The notes: a model not told the origin generated them from the sequence alone. A stretch of DNA of 64,000 nt from Fluviicola taffensis DSM 16823 (GCF_000194605.1 NC_015321.1:1426001-1490000), one strand, 5' to 3'. Positions 1 to 9,475 are shown, numbered from the stretch's first letter. Numbers and translations: made by a program.

Positions 1-1001
1 ATTATTTGGAAGGAACTCTTTCCGAAGCAGAGCGAATTGCGTTTGAGGAGTTCTTAGCTGCACATCCCGAATTGCAAGTAGATGAGGAATTACTGATTTT
101 AGACGATGCTCCTGAATTATTGGGTGCTTTGGAAAAGGAGATGCTCAAAAAGGAAGAAGACCGTTTCGTTACGAGTGAAAATTTAGACTATTTCGCCATT
201 GGGAAAATGGAATCTATACTTTCGAATTCGGAAGAGAAACAGTTGGATTCTTATCTTGTTCAAAATCCCAATGCTCAAAAAGTGATTCGTGATTTCGAAG
301 AAACGCGTTTGGAAGCAATCACTGTTTCTTATTCCGATAAAGAAAGTTTGAAACAAAAAGAAATGGTGTTTATTCCGTGGAAAATCATTGCGGGAATAAC
401 AGGCGTTGCTGCGCTTTTACTTTTGTTCTTTCAAATTCAAACAGGAACTGGTAACTCAACAACAAATAGGGTTGCTCAAAAACAACCAGTCATTAAAAAT
501 CCAAAAACGGAAGTCAAAAAATCAGTGGAAATTGTCCCTTCTACCAAACCAATGGAAGAACAGAACAGCTTTGTTGCTCAAAAAGACAAAAACAATTTAG
601 CTCCAAATTTGGATCAGCGTAGAAATACAACTCAAGAGGAAAACAAAAACGAAGAACGCAACCTTCCTATTGAACCAGAAGTAGATAAAAATTTGATTGG
701 GAACAACAAACCTCAACCCCATCACCCAACTATTTTGCCCGAAGTAAAGGATAACAAACAACCCGTTTCACCCACTTTAAATGAAGAAGTAAAGAAAGCT
801 CCAAGCAACGATTTGGCTTCAAATGCAGGACATTCATCCAACATGAAGAATCCAATTCCGCTAATTACCAATGCTCTTTCGGAGAACACAAAAACACCTG
901 TCGATTTCAAAACCGGGAAAGCAACTGAAACGGAAAAAGGAGGGTTCTTTATTAAAATTGGAAAATTCGAGATCATGCACAAGTCATCGAAGAGAAAGTA
1001 G
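1..1001 (+). CDS. Anti-sigma-factor-like membrane protein, 5'-truncated by the window edge
   Basis: The reading frame is open from the first bases (a Tyr codon precedes the TTG at 6), so the true start lies outside the window. The visible N-terminus (LEGTLSEAERIAFEEFLAAH) resembles the short cytoplasmic helix segment of Bacteroidota anti-sigma or zinc-finger-like regulators, in which an acidic xLxGxLS-E motif precedes a single membrane helix. That helix is seen at about residues 125-142 counted from the TTG. The rest (about 190 residues) is a Lys/Asn/Pro-rich, low-complexity extracytoplasmic stretch. Role inferred: a membrane regulator whose partner, probably an ECF sigma factor, would lie upstream of the window. 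No catalytic motif is visible. Confidence 0.6.
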   Translation, partial: YLEGTLSEAERIAFEEFLAAHPELQVDEELLILDDAPELLGALEKEMLKKEEDRFVTSENLDYFAIGKMESILSNSEEKQLDSYLVQNPNAQKVIRDFEETRLEAITVSYSDKESLKQKEMVFIPWKIIAGITGVAALLLLFFQIQTGTGNSTTNRVAQKQPVIKNPKTEVKKSVEIVPSTKPMEEQNSFVAQKDKNNLAPNLDQRRNTTQEENKNEERNLPIEPEVDKNLIGNNKPQPHHPTILPEVKDNKQPVSPTLNEEVKKAPSNDLASNAGHSSNMKNPIPLITNALSENTKTPVDFKTGKATETEKGGFFIKIGKFEIMHKSSKRK

Positions 1002-1020
1002 TCGAATCATAGATTAGAAT

Positions 1021-1053
1021 GTTGAAAAAGTTCAAATAGTTGAAAAGGTTCAA
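1021..1053 (+). repeat. Two near-identical 15-bp direct repeats in an intergenic gap
   Basis: GTTGAAAAAGTTCAA (1021-1035) and GTTGAAAAGGTTCAA (1039-1053) differ at one base and start 18 bp apart. The GGTTCAA of the second copy can pair with TTGAACC at 1079-1085. The gap (1002-1150) separates the anti-sigma-like gene from the SpoIIM-like operon. Binding site, weak terminator or chance are all possible. Confidence 0.35.
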
Positions 1054-1150
1054 TTTAAAAGTCTATTAGAAAAAACCTTTGAACCAATAAATAAATTTCA
1101 TCCGTTAATGCTTTCTAGATTCAATAAAACAACTATTTTTATCGAACTGC

Positions 1151-3073
1151 ATGAAAGAAACCTCCTTCATAGAACAAAACAAAGAAAAGTGGAAGAAATT
1201 CCAGTCCTTAACTTCAAATCAAACAAGTGATCCTGAAGAAATTGCCGACTTGTATTCGGACATTACGGACGACTTAAGTTATGCACAAACGTTCTATAGC
1301 AAACGCACCGTTCGCGTTTATCTGAATCAAATAGCTCAAGGAATTCACAATTTGGTTCACAAACAGCGAAAAGACTCTTTCAAAAAGTTGTTTACTGTTT
1401 GGCGCGTTTCCATTCCACTAGAAATATACAGATCACGCAAAAACTTGCTTTTTGCACTATTTATTTTTCTTTTCTGGTCTATCGTTGGTGCTATTTCTAC
1501 ACATTTCAATCCTGATTTCCCACGAATGATTATGGGTGATCGTTATGTTGAAGTGACTTTGAGAAACATCGAAAAAGGCGACCCATTGGGTATTTATCAC
1601 AGTGGATCACAAATTAGTATGTTTTTGGAAATTACCCTCAACAATATCACTGTTTCCTTCTACACCTTTATCGCGGGGATTCTTTTTACTGTTGGAACAC
1701 ATATTTTAATCTTCAACAATTCAATTATGTTGGGTGCATTTCAATATTTCTTTCACTTAAAAGGATTATTACTTGCTTCTTTCTTAGGAATTTGGATTCA
1801 CGGTGCATTTGAAATTAGTTCCATAGCCATTGCTGGTGGAGCTGGAATTACCCTCGGAAACGGATTGTTATTTCCTGGTTCCTATACCCGATTGCAAAGT
1901 TTACAGCTCTCAGCAAAACGCGGCTTGAAAATCATGATGTCACTCGTTCCTTTTTTAATTGTAGCGGGGTTCTTAGAAAGTTTTGTCACACACAAGTACC
2001 AAGAATTAGCCGAATGGTCTAAATGGGCAATCATCACTATTTCCTTTGCAATTATCATTTTCTATTACATCATTTTTCCCATTGTTGTTGCAAGACGTTT
2101 CCCAGAATTGGTGCATGAAAGCAATCCGCCGATTAAAACGTATAAAAACGTTTTCGATTTAAATAAAATACGAAATTTCGGGCAAATTTTTTCCGATTCC
2201 TTCTCATTCTACCGTGTTCATATTGGCAAAATAATGCGCTACAATCTCGTTTTAACGATTCCGATTATTATTGCGATTGTCATTTTTCAAGATCTCACAA
2301 GGTATGATGAACTTACACATCAATACGAATACGATTGGGCGTCACAGTTGAGTATTATTATGGGATTTGGAGTGGAATCTATCAGCGATGTTGTCGTTAC
2401 GTTTTTATGGACAATTATTCTTTCCATTTTTACGATTTCAATTCTGTATCACTTTAAATTTCAAGAAGAAAAAGCAAGTCTAAAAGCATTTCTACCTTAC
2501 ATGCTTCAAAAGCTTCCTGCTACTTGGCTCGGACTAAGCTTCCTCTTTTTAATTCTTTTCTACCTCCCTTGGTATTGGATGTTCCTTGTGTTATTCATTG
2601 CTCCATTCTTTTGGCTACAAGCTTCATCTATTGTTTTGGGGGAAGAACGCTTTGGAAAACGATTTAAAAATGGATTTGGATACGGAACAAAAAATTATGG
2701 CAATGTATTACTTGGGATTTCATTGATGTCTTTGGTATTATTCATTTTCGCACAACCAATAGCTTGCGTACTGAGTTACCAAGAAGTAAACTTTATGCGC
2801 ACACCCATTCAAGAAGATTTGTTAGATAAACTGGCAGATTTCGTGAAAAATGTATCTCGTTATTACATGGCGGATTTCATGGTTCCAGCTAACATTGTAC
2901 GTCAAATTTTCTATGTTCTTTTCATTTTGTTTACCCTTCCGCTTTTTGTCATCATGATGGGCTTTCAGTTTTATACCTGTCAAGAACAAAATCTTGCAAC
3001 AGGCTTGAAAAAACAATTTTCCACTTTTGGAAAACGCAAACGCTATCAAGAAACCTCATTAGACTTTGATTAA
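1151..3073 (+). CDS. SpoIIM/DUF95-family membrane protein with a C-terminal second membrane module
   Basis: Polytopic inner-membrane protein of 640 residues. The first half has the SpoIIM/DUF95 layout: a soluble helical N-terminus (about 1-95) and then a block of membrane helices containing the N-N-x-x-V-x-F-Y and G-x-W-I-H-G-A-x-E-I motifs of the family. The second half (about 350-620) adds a further set of membrane helices. This makes the protein roughly twice the length I expect for the family, so a fusion is likely. It heads a translationally coupled series with DUF4129, DUF4350, MoxR and DUF58 genes. In non-sporulating Bacteroidota this neighbourhood is linked to MoxR-type membrane or protein maturation and not to sporulation. 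Its exact function is unknown. Confidence 0.85.
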   Translation: MKETSFIEQNKEKWKKFQSLTSNQTSDPEEIADLYSDITDDLSYAQTFYSKRTVRVYLNQIAQGIHNLVHKQRKDSFKKLFTVWRVSIPLEIYRSRKNLLFALFIFLFWSIVGAISTHFNPDFPRMIMGDRYVEVTLRNIEKGDPLGIYHSGSQISMFLEITLNNITVSFYTFIAGILFTVGTHILIFNNSIMLGAFQYFFHLKGLLLASFLGIWIHGAFEISSIAIAGGAGITLGNGLLFPGSYTRLQSLQLSAKRGLKIMMSLVPFLIVAGFLESFVTHKYQELAEWSKWAIITISFAIIIFYYIIFPIVVARRFPELVHESNPPIKTYKNVFDLNKIRNFGQIFSDSFSFYRVHIGKIMRYNLVLTIPIIIAIVIFQDLTRYDELTHQYEYDWASQLSIIMGFGVESISDVVVTFLWTIILSIFTISILYHFKFQEEKASLKAFLPYMLQKLPATWLGLSFLFLILFYLPWYWMFLVLFIAPFFWLQASSIVLGEERFGKRFKNGFGYGTKNYGNVLLGISLMSLVLFIFAQPIACVLSYQEVNFMRTPIQEDLLDKLADFVKNVSRYYMADFMVPANIVRQIFYVLFILFTLPLFVIMMGFQFYTCQEQNLATGLKKQFSTFGKRKRYQETSLDFD

Positions 3074-3968
3074 ATTCATCCTACATATCTTCCTTTTGAC
3101 GTTTCCATTGGTTCTCTTTTCGCAAGTCCAGCGCAATAGCTCTGGCGGTGGCGCAAAAAAGGAGACCCAACAAACTCCTCGCGAGAAATGGGAACAGATC
3201 CGAGAAGAACACGGATACAAAAAATCAGAAAAATACAAAGGTCCAGAAACAGACGATTATCAAAGTCCTTCGACCATCAATGAATCATCTTCGAATAATT
3301 CAGGTACATCGAATGGAACTACAAGCCCGTATCAAGGAACTCCATATTCTGCAAAAGATTTAGAAGAAGGAAAAAGCGGTAAAAATGGAGGCAATGGAAC
3401 AGGAAGTATTGAAGAAGATCCAAACATTGAACCATCTGATCCGGTAGATGTCCCTGATTTTGATGCGCCAGAAGGTCCAGACATCAATGCTCCTGATACT
3501 AGTTTCTCTGTAAATTTCTGGAAATATTTGGGAATAATCCTCGTATTGGTAGCCTTGGCATTTTTGATCTATTACATGATTAAAAACAGAAACCCACAAG
3601 GAACAAGGGCAATTCCGTTTGAAGCTTTAGTTGCCGATTTGAATCCAGCGGAAATTAGTAAGACAGAGCTTGAATTGAGATTGGAAGAAGCTACAGCTAC
3701 TGAAAATTACAAGGAATGTGTGCGCATTTACTTCTTGTTTGCCATGAAGGAATTAACCAATCGCAAGTGGATTTTCTGGAAGAAGGAAAAAACAAACATG
3801 CACTACATCATTGAAGTGCAAGGAAGGCCAGCTGCACGAGAATTTGAGCAAATCGTTTCTATCTACGACTTAGTTTGGTACGGTGATTATGCCATCGATG
3901 CTACTAGTTACCAAACAATAGAACCACAATTGAAAAAAGCATACCAATCCATTGAAAACACTAAATGA
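3066..3968 (+). CDS. DUF4129 domain-containing exported/membrane protein
   Basis: 300 residues. A signal peptide ends in LVLFS before Gln-20. A Ser/Asn/Gly/Asp-rich periplasmic linker follows (about 25-145), then one membrane helix (about 152-172) and a cytoplasmic DUF4129 domain at the C-terminus. The TTG start overlaps the last codons of the SpoIIM-like gene, and the stop overlaps the next ATG by 4 bp, so it is co-translated. DUF4129 proteins occur with transglutaminase-like or MoxR/DUF58 partners. No enzymatic motif is visible here, and a structural or adaptor role in the MoxR system is inferred. Confidence 0.8.
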   Translation: MIKFILHIFLLTFPLVLFSQVQRNSSGGGAKKETQQTPREKWEQIREEHGYKKSEKYKGPETDDYQSPSTINESSSNNSGTSNGTTSPYQGTPYSAKDLEEGKSGKNGGNGTGSIEEDPNIEPSDPVDVPDFDAPEGPDINAPDTSFSVNFWKYLGIILVLVALAFLIYYMIKNRNPQGTRAIPFEALVADLNPAEISKTELELRLEEATATENYKECVRIYFLFAMKELTNRKWIFWKKEKTNMHYIIEVQGRPAAREFEQIVSIYDLVWYGDYAIDATSYQTIEPQLKKAYQSIENTK

Positions 3969-5647
3969 ATCGAAAAATAATCATATCATTTTTGGCATTT
4001 GCGTTATTTATTGGCGTGGTGATTTGGTTATTGGATGGAACTGCTGCTGGTGAACAAAAGGTAAACAAAAAATACAGTTCAGATTGGGATAGAACATACG
4101 AACTAAAAAATGCTAATCCGCGAAATATTTCCTTTTTCATGGATCTATTAAAGGTTCACGTAAAAGATTCGATTTACAACCTAAAATACTGGGGAGATTT
4201 AGATACAATTCCCAATCATGAAGAAGCGACATACCTCTTTATTGGAGATGATTTTGGTGTCTCAAATGATTCGTACGATTCCATCATGCATTATGCAGAT
4301 AGTGGCGCTACGGTGTTTTTAAGCTTCAATTACATGACCACCAATATTTACGAAAGGCATTTTTACGAAAACGCATTCTATTGGGATTATAGCAGAGTTC
4401 TCTTTGCATATGTCGGTGATACTTCATTGCCTTATTACAACATCTATCAAAATGATACAATCAATGAAAATTGGTTTTCCTTTGACGAATACGGCATTAT
4501 AGATACCAACTATCGCTCATACCTTTTTGCGATGAAGCATCCAATTGCCTTTTATGAGAAACATGCAAAAGGGAAAGTTCATTTACATTGCATTCCAAAT
4601 TTATTTGAAAACTACCAAGTTATTCAGCCCAATGGATATGCGCATGCACAAGTCATTCTCAATAAAATCCCGAAAGATAAACCCGTTATATTCCTAACAT
4701 GTGGAATTAATAAAGTGGACGATTACAGCATTGATTCAGATGAAGACGACGAAGGTGGAGCAGAAAAAGAAGATACTTCACTGATTCAATTCATTCTCAA
4801 AAATCCAATTTTACGACTTGCCTTTTTACTGTCCATCGTACTCATATTGGTATACGTCTTTTTCCGAGCAAAGAGAAAAGAAGATATTTTACCTGGACAT
4901 ACCGAAAAAAGAAACATGTCTTTGGCATTTGTTGAAACATTAAGTTCTATTTACATTTCTAGAAACTCTCCAATTGGTGTGCTTCAAGTGATGCGAAAAA
5001 ACTTCTACGCAACGATCAATAAGCATTTCTACATTGACCTAAATCGCAAAGAAAACTTGAAGGAAAACGTAGAGAAATTGATTGAAAAAGTTCCTTACGA
5101 TGCTGAAAAAGTGAAAGCACTTATTTTGAGTTTAGATTCACGGAAAAATCATGTCGACAATAAACACTTGGGTGAAGTGTACGCCAATATCCGAGAATTC
5201 TATATCAGTACCGGAATTCAGCAGCCAAGCAAACGGTTTGTTGCTTCCGACAAGGAAGTTGCTCTCAATAAATTCATCCTTATTGGAGCATTTATTTTGT
5301 TAATAGGAGTGATTACTTTATTCCGCGGACTGTATTTACTGGCAATGGGCGGTGGAGTTGGAATGTTATTCGTCATTCCTGCAATACTTCTGATTTATTT
5401 TGCTTCACGATACATTCGAATTCCTGTTGCGCTTATCAAGGCTAATGAAATCATCATATACGGCTTAGTAGCTGGAAAACGCGTCATTTCATTGAACCAA
5501 ACAATACATTGCACCGTGGAGAAATCACGTATTCTATTTGAATGCGAAGATGGAAACTCCTTTACAATAAAACAGACGATGCTTACAAAAAAGGCAAAAT
5601 CTGCATTGAATCAATTTGTTGAATTCATTAAACTTCATAAATCATGA
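3965..5647 (+). CDS. DUF4350 domain-containing membrane protein
   Basis: 560 residues. An N-terminal membrane helix (about 4-22) is followed by a periplasmic domain (about 30-255) of DUF4350 type with a Rossmann-like GATase1-style arrangement (strands ending YLFIGDDFGV and GATVFLSFNY). A central membrane helix (about 276-293) follows, then a cytoplasmic helical region, two more membrane helices (about 437-478) and a C-terminal beta-rich part. ATGA overlaps at both ends show tight operon membership. DUF4350 is regularly found between DUF4129 and MoxR genes in this phylum. Ligand and function are unknown. Confidence 0.78.
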   Translation: MNRKIIISFLAFALFIGVVIWLLDGTAAGEQKVNKKYSSDWDRTYELKNANPRNISFFMDLLKVHVKDSIYNLKYWGDLDTIPNHEEATYLFIGDDFGVSNDSYDSIMHYADSGATVFLSFNYMTTNIYERHFYENAFYWDYSRVLFAYVGDTSLPYYNIYQNDTINENWFSFDEYGIIDTNYRSYLFAMKHPIAFYEKHAKGKVHLHCIPNLFENYQVIQPNGYAHAQVILNKIPKDKPVIFLTCGINKVDDYSIDSDEDDEGGAEKEDTSLIQFILKNPILRLAFLLSIVLILVYVFFRAKRKEDILPGHTEKRNMSLAFVETLSSIYISRNSPIGVLQVMRKNFYATINKHFYIDLNRKENLKENVEKLIEKVPYDAEKVKALILSLDSRKNHVDNKHLGEVYANIREFYISTGIQQPSKRFVASDKEVALNKFILIGAFILLIGVITLFRGLYLLAMGGGVGMLFVIPAILLIYFASRYIRIPVALIKANEIIIYGLVAGKRVISLNQTIHCTVEKSRILFECEDGNSFTIKQTMLTKKAKSALNQFVEFIKLHKS

Positions 5648-6759
5648 TCCAAGAAGGAAATGACGATTTAGCGGCTTACATGCCGAGTAACGAAGATCAA
5701 TCAAACGAATCTTCTAATAATCCTGTAGCTCCAAAAGAGCAACCAAGTGCTTTGTCTCAAAGTCCTGCGCAAGAAACCGTGCCAGAAGCTTTTGTACAAC
5801 GCGATCAAACCGAACTATTGTGGGTCGCTGAGAAAGTGAACCGCGTTCGTGAAGAAATGCGCAAATATGTGATTGGGCAATCTGAAATGATTGAATTGTT
5901 ATTGGCAGGGATTTTTTCCAACGGACATATTTTGTTGGAAGGTGTTCCTGGAGTTGCAAAAACACTTTCTTCCAAAGCACTTTCAAAAGTATTGCATGTT
6001 GATTTTTCGCGTATTCAGTTTACACCCGATTTAATGCCTTCGGATGTGATTGGTACTTCTGTTTTCAACATGAAGGACAGTAACTTTAACTTCAAAAAAG
6101 GGCCAATATTCTCCAATATCGTGTTGATTGATGAGATTAATCGTGCACCAGCAAAAACGCAAGCAGCCTTGTTTGAGGTAATGGAAGAAAGACAAATTAC
6201 GTATGATGGAACACGTTACGAAATGTCGTTTCCGTTTTTAGTGATTGCCACTCAAAACCCTGTTGAGCAAGAAGGAACATACAATTTACCGGAAGCTCAA
6301 TTAGACCGTTTCTTATTCAAAATCAAATTGGATTATCCAACCTTGGAAGAAGAAATGCTCATCTTGACACGCTACAAAGAGCAAATTAAATCCCCAGATT
6401 TAGAAAATATCCTGTCTGTATTCACTGCTGATGAATTGCGCAAAGTGCAAACGGTTGTAGAAAAAATTATCATCGAAGATCGCTTAATACAATACATTGC
6501 TCAAATCGTAAACAAAACAAGAAATCATTCTAAAATCTATTTAGGAGGATCTCCACGTGCTTCGCTTTCGATCTTGAAATCTGCCAAAGCATTTGCAGCC
6601 ATTCGCGGTAGAGACTTTGTAACTCCAGATGATATTCAGTTTGTAACGATTCATGTGTTGAATCACCGATTGATTTTAACTCCAGAAGCAGAAATGGAAG
6701 GAACTCGCGTAGAAGAAGTTGTTCGCGAAATTGTTCAAACAATCGAAGTTCCTCGTTAA
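5644..6759 (+). CDS. MoxR-family AAA+ ATPase
   Basis: Cytoplasmic AAA+ ATPase of the MoxR/RavA class, thought to act as a chaperone in maturation of partner proteins with VWA or DUF58 domains. The first 55 residues are a non-conserved Ser/Gln-rich extension. Walker A is GVPGVAKT at residues 100-107, Walker B is LIDEIN at 161-166, and sensor 1 is in the IATQNP segment. The C-terminal lid helices are complete, so it should be active. It overlaps the DUF4350 gene by 4 bp and shares the A of TAATG with the following DUF58 gene. Confidence 0.95.
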   Translation: MIQEGNDDLAAYMPSNEDQSNESSNNPVAPKEQPSALSQSPAQETVPEAFVQRDQTELLWVAEKVNRVREEMRKYVIGQSEMIELLLAGIFSNGHILLEGVPGVAKTLSSKALSKVLHVDFSRIQFTPDLMPSDVIGTSVFNMKDSNFNFKKGPIFSNIVLIDEINRAPAKTQAALFEVMEERQITYDGTRYEMSFPFLVIATQNPVEQEGTYNLPEAQLDRFLFKIKLDYPTLEEEMLILTRYKEQIKSPDLENILSVFTADELRKVQTVVEKIIIEDRLIQYIAQIVNKTRNHSKIYLGGSPRASLSILKSAKAFAAIRGRDFVTPDDIQFVTIHVLNHRLILTPEAEMEGTRVEEVVREIVQTIEVPR

Positions 6760-8090
6760 TGAAATTCTTGGCAAGCATACATCTCACCCGTTTCTTTTTC
6801 CTCGTAGGAGGAATTGGAATCGCGTTAATTGGAGGAGCATTTTTCGCTCCTTTCCTCGGCATCATTGGTAAAACAGTTTTGTTTGTACTATTGTTTGCCG
6901 TTATTTTAGATGTCTTGCTTGTAAATGTCAATAAAGAACCCATTCGTGTGCAACGCAAATTTCAACAGCGCATGAATTTAGGGGATGAAAACAAGGTTAC
7001 GGTTTCGATTCTCAATCAAACACCGCAACCCCTTCAAGTTGGAATTTACGAGGGCTATCCAGTCTTCATGCAGAAAAGAGCTTCTGTTTGGAATGCGCTT
7101 TTACTTCCGAAGAAAACCAAAGAGTTCAATTACTCCTTCACTCCCACTGAGCGCGGAGAATACGAATTCAGAAACGTTGTTATTTTTGTTCGATCGACTT
7201 TGTTTCTTGCTCAAAGACGACTGATTATTCCATTGGTTGAAAAGATTGAAGTCTACCCGTCTGTTTTGCAAATGAAGCAATACGAATTGAAAGTTTTCAA
7301 TCAACAAACGGTTTCTCAGGGAATCAAAAAAGTGCGACGGATTGGAAACACCAGTGAGTTTGAGCAAATTCGGAACTACGTTCAAGGAGATGATTTCAGA
7401 ACGGTAAACTGGAAAGCAACGAGTCGGAAAAATGAATTGATGGTCAATCAATACCAAGAAGAGCGGTCGCAACCTGTTTATTGCGTCATTGACAAAAGTA
7501 GACCCATGCAGTTGGCATTTCACAAAATGACCATGCTGGATTATGCCATCAATTCCACCTTGGTATTCACCAATATTGCTTTGCGAAAAGGAGACCGAGC
7601 GGGTTTAATTACTTTCTCAGACAAAATGGGATCCATTGTTCCAGCAGAGCGGAATCAAGGGCAGTTGAAACGCATTTTGGAAAACCTCTACAATCAAAAA
7701 ACATTATTCAAGGAAGCGAACTACGAATTGTTGTATCAAACGATTCGCAAGCAAGTAAAAACACGGTCTTTGCTCCTGCTTTTTACCAATTTCGAAAGCG
7801 AATTTGCCATGCGCAGAGCTTTGCCCATGCTGCAACGGTTGAACAAACGACACGTTTTGGTAGTCATTTTCTTCCAAAACAACGAATTGCAAGAATTGGC
7901 GCAGCAACCCGTTCATTCCATGAAAGAACTCATCGAAGCAACGGTGGCCGATAAAATGTCGAACGTGAAGTGGAACATAGCCCGCGAATTACGCAAAAAT
8001 GGCATTCAGACAATTCTTTCAAAACCCGAAGATTTGTCAATCAATTCGATCAATAAGTATTTGGAATTGAAGGCAAAGGGGGTGATTTGA
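6759..8090 (+). CDS. DUF58 domain-containing protein (VWA-like MoxR partner)
   Basis: 443 residues. Two N-terminal membrane helices (about 10-50) precede a cytoplasmic beta domain and the DUF58 signature around residues 205-230 (Y-V-Q-G-D-D-F-R-T-V-N-W-K-A-T-S-R). A von Willebrand factor A-like fold begins with the D-K-S-R-P-M metal-site-like segment. This is the usual last gene of moxR-DUF58 operons and the probable client or effector of the MoxR ATPase. The start codon shares one base with the preceding stop, so translation is coupled. Confidence 0.92.
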   Translation: MKFLASIHLTRFFFLVGGIGIALIGGAFFAPFLGIIGKTVLFVLLFAVILDVLLVNVNKEPIRVQRKFQQRMNLGDENKVTVSILNQTPQPLQVGIYEGYPVFMQKRASVWNALLLPKKTKEFNYSFTPTERGEYEFRNVVIFVRSTLFLAQRRLIIPLVEKIEVYPSVLQMKQYELKVFNQQTVSQGIKKVRRIGNTSEFEQIRNYVQGDDFRTVNWKATSRKNELMVNQYQEERSQPVYCVIDKSRPMQLAFHKMTMLDYAINSTLVFTNIALRKGDRAGLITFSDKMGSIVPAERNQGQLKRILENLYNQKTLFKEANYELLYQTIRKQVKTRSLLLLFTNFESEFAMRRALPMLQRLNKRHVLVVIFFQNNELQELAQQPVHSMKELIEATVADKMSNVKWNIARELRKNGIQTILSKPEDLSINSINKYLELKAKGVI

Positions 8091-8108
8091 AAAGTAACTA
8101 ACCCGCCT

Positions 8109-8731
8109 ATGAAAAGTGTTACTATTATTTTTATCTCTGTATTAGCGTTTGGCTTAGCTTTTTTAGCCTGTGATCCTAAAGCTGAAAAGATAAAAGCTTT
8201 TAATAGTTTAATCAGTACGTCTACATTCCAAGATACAGTAATCACCTACTCTTTATTCAGCGATTCGCTTATTTTGGAGTTTGCGAAGGAACCCAAAATG
8301 AAACATTGGTACGGCGAAATTTCCTTAATCAAATCGGCCCCTAATGATGGTATATTGTATATTCCATTTCCAAATAAGACCCGAGAACAAATGGGCATCT
8401 GACAATTAAGCAAAATAAATTGACTCTTACAGGCTTTCATATTCCATCTGATTCACTTCACCAGTATTGCATACATTTTCGTGCCGTGCCAAAGATTTTA
8501 GGATTTGTAAGCACAGGAGAGATATACACCCCGTTGTATCTCTTTAGCTCAAACTCCGATGGTTCGAATAAATTAGAAGTCAATAAGGACGTTAAAGATT
8601 TCAGAATTACCTCATTTGACCTGGTTAAACTCAAAAACATGTCTCCTGGGCTAAGAGATTTCTGCAGAGACTCCATTAAAAAAGCTTTTTATACTACCAT
8701 TACGGATCTGGAAATTGAAGAAAGTAAATGA
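8109..8731 (+). pseudogene. Small lipoprotein gene, apparently split by a one-base frameshift
   Basis: The first part (8109-8402, 97 codons) starts with a lipoprotein signal peptide ending in LAFLAC and stops early. The second part continues in another frame to 8731, and that frame is open from about 8378, giving residues RTNGHLTIKQNKLTLTGF with no start codon needed. Joining the two near 8378-8395 gives one protein of about 206 residues. The shift corresponds to loss of one base. It is either a true inactivating mutation or an assembly error. The product is otherwise unrecognised. It lies 18 bp after the DUF58 gene and opens the accessory region. Confidence 0.55.
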
Positions 8732-8766
8732 GCTCGAAATAGAATAACCCAAGAAATTATACTGGG

Positions 8767-8873
8767 GATCAACCTGTTTTGGAAATCGATTTGATGAGAA
8801 CGGGATTTAGATTAATTTAGCACTTTAACACGATCTGATCCCAAAGGGTCGGGACAGGAACTCGCGCTAGCTT
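8767..8873 (+). repeat. Dispersed intergenic repeat, copy A
   Basis: Starts GATCAACCTGTTTTGGAAATC and ends CTCGCGCTAGCTT. It aligns along its length with copy B at 9494-9581, with scattered substitutions and a short insertion. The inserted segment at 8835-8859 (CTGATCCCAAAGGGTCGGGA and following) is closely matched at 18218-18242 inside the palindrome after the MepB-like gene, so the two repeat zones share sequence. It fills most of the 165-bp gap before the ASCH gene. Confidence 0.7.
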
Positions 8874-8896
8874 GGGATGTAACCAAAAAATAAACT

Positions 8897-9448
8897 GTGT
8901 CAAAATTAATAATTCCTTTTATTTTAATAACCTTAATATCTTGTAATCAAGATAAAAAGGCAATAATTACGAGTCATAAAAACAATTATGAAACCAAAAA
9001 TTCTATGAAAGAATATTGGAAAGAATTTCAAAAAAACAATAGTGAATATACTAATATTGAACAACCTCCATCTTTTTTCTTTTGTGATAATAAAAAAGAA
9101 GCTGATGAATGTGCCGACCTAGTCGTTCAAAAAATTAAACAAGCTACCTCACCATCTGTATGGTGGTTTCAGAAAAATAATGAACCATTTCCAAAAATTG
9201 GAGATATTGCTATTGTTACAAATTGGGACGGAGAACCTAAAGCAATAATAAGGACAGTAAAAGTAGAGATCGTTAAATTGAAACATATTACACCAGAATA
9301 CGCTCAAATTGAAGGTGAAGGAGATAAAACATTGGATTATTGGAAAAAAGCACATTGGGATTACTACACCAATGAAATGAAAGAATTCAATGAATATCCG
9401 AGCGAAGAAATGGAAATTGTATGCGAATATTTTGAAACTATTTGGTGA
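8897..9448 (+). CDS. ASCH-domain protein with a lipoprotein-type signal peptide
   Basis: 183 residues from a GTG start. Residues 1-16 form a hydrophobic signal with lipobox L-I-S-C, followed by a Lys/Asn-rich linker. From about residue 37 the protein follows the ASCH (YqfB-like) pattern: an M-K-x-Y-W-x-x-F-x-K entry, P-P-S-F-x-F-C-D, a P-K-x-G-D motif, W-D-G-E-P-K-A-I-I, and E-G-D-K-T-L-x-Y-W-x-x-A-H-W near the end. ASCH domains are normally cytosolic and are proposed to bind RNA or act as amidohydrolases, so export is unexpected. An alternative start at Met-37 (9005) would give an ordinary cytosolic protein, but the intact lipobox in frame argues for the long form. Confidence 0.75.
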   Translation: MSKLIIPFILITLISCNQDKKAIITSHKNNYETKNSMKEYWKEFQKNNSEYTNIEQPPSFFFCDNKKEADECADLVVQKIKQATSPSVWWFQKNNEPFPKIGDIAIVTNWDGEPKAIIRTVKVEIVKLKHITPEYAQIEGEGDKTLDYWKKAHWDYYTNEMKEFNEYPSEEMEIVCEYFETIW

Positions 9449-9475
9449 AAAACTTGGCTACTGCTAAAAATCCCC

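Noticed and set aside
1151-3073. A sporulation function for the SpoIIM-like protein
   Set aside because: No other sporulation gene is present, and the MoxR-DUF58 context is typical of non-sporulating Bacteroidota.
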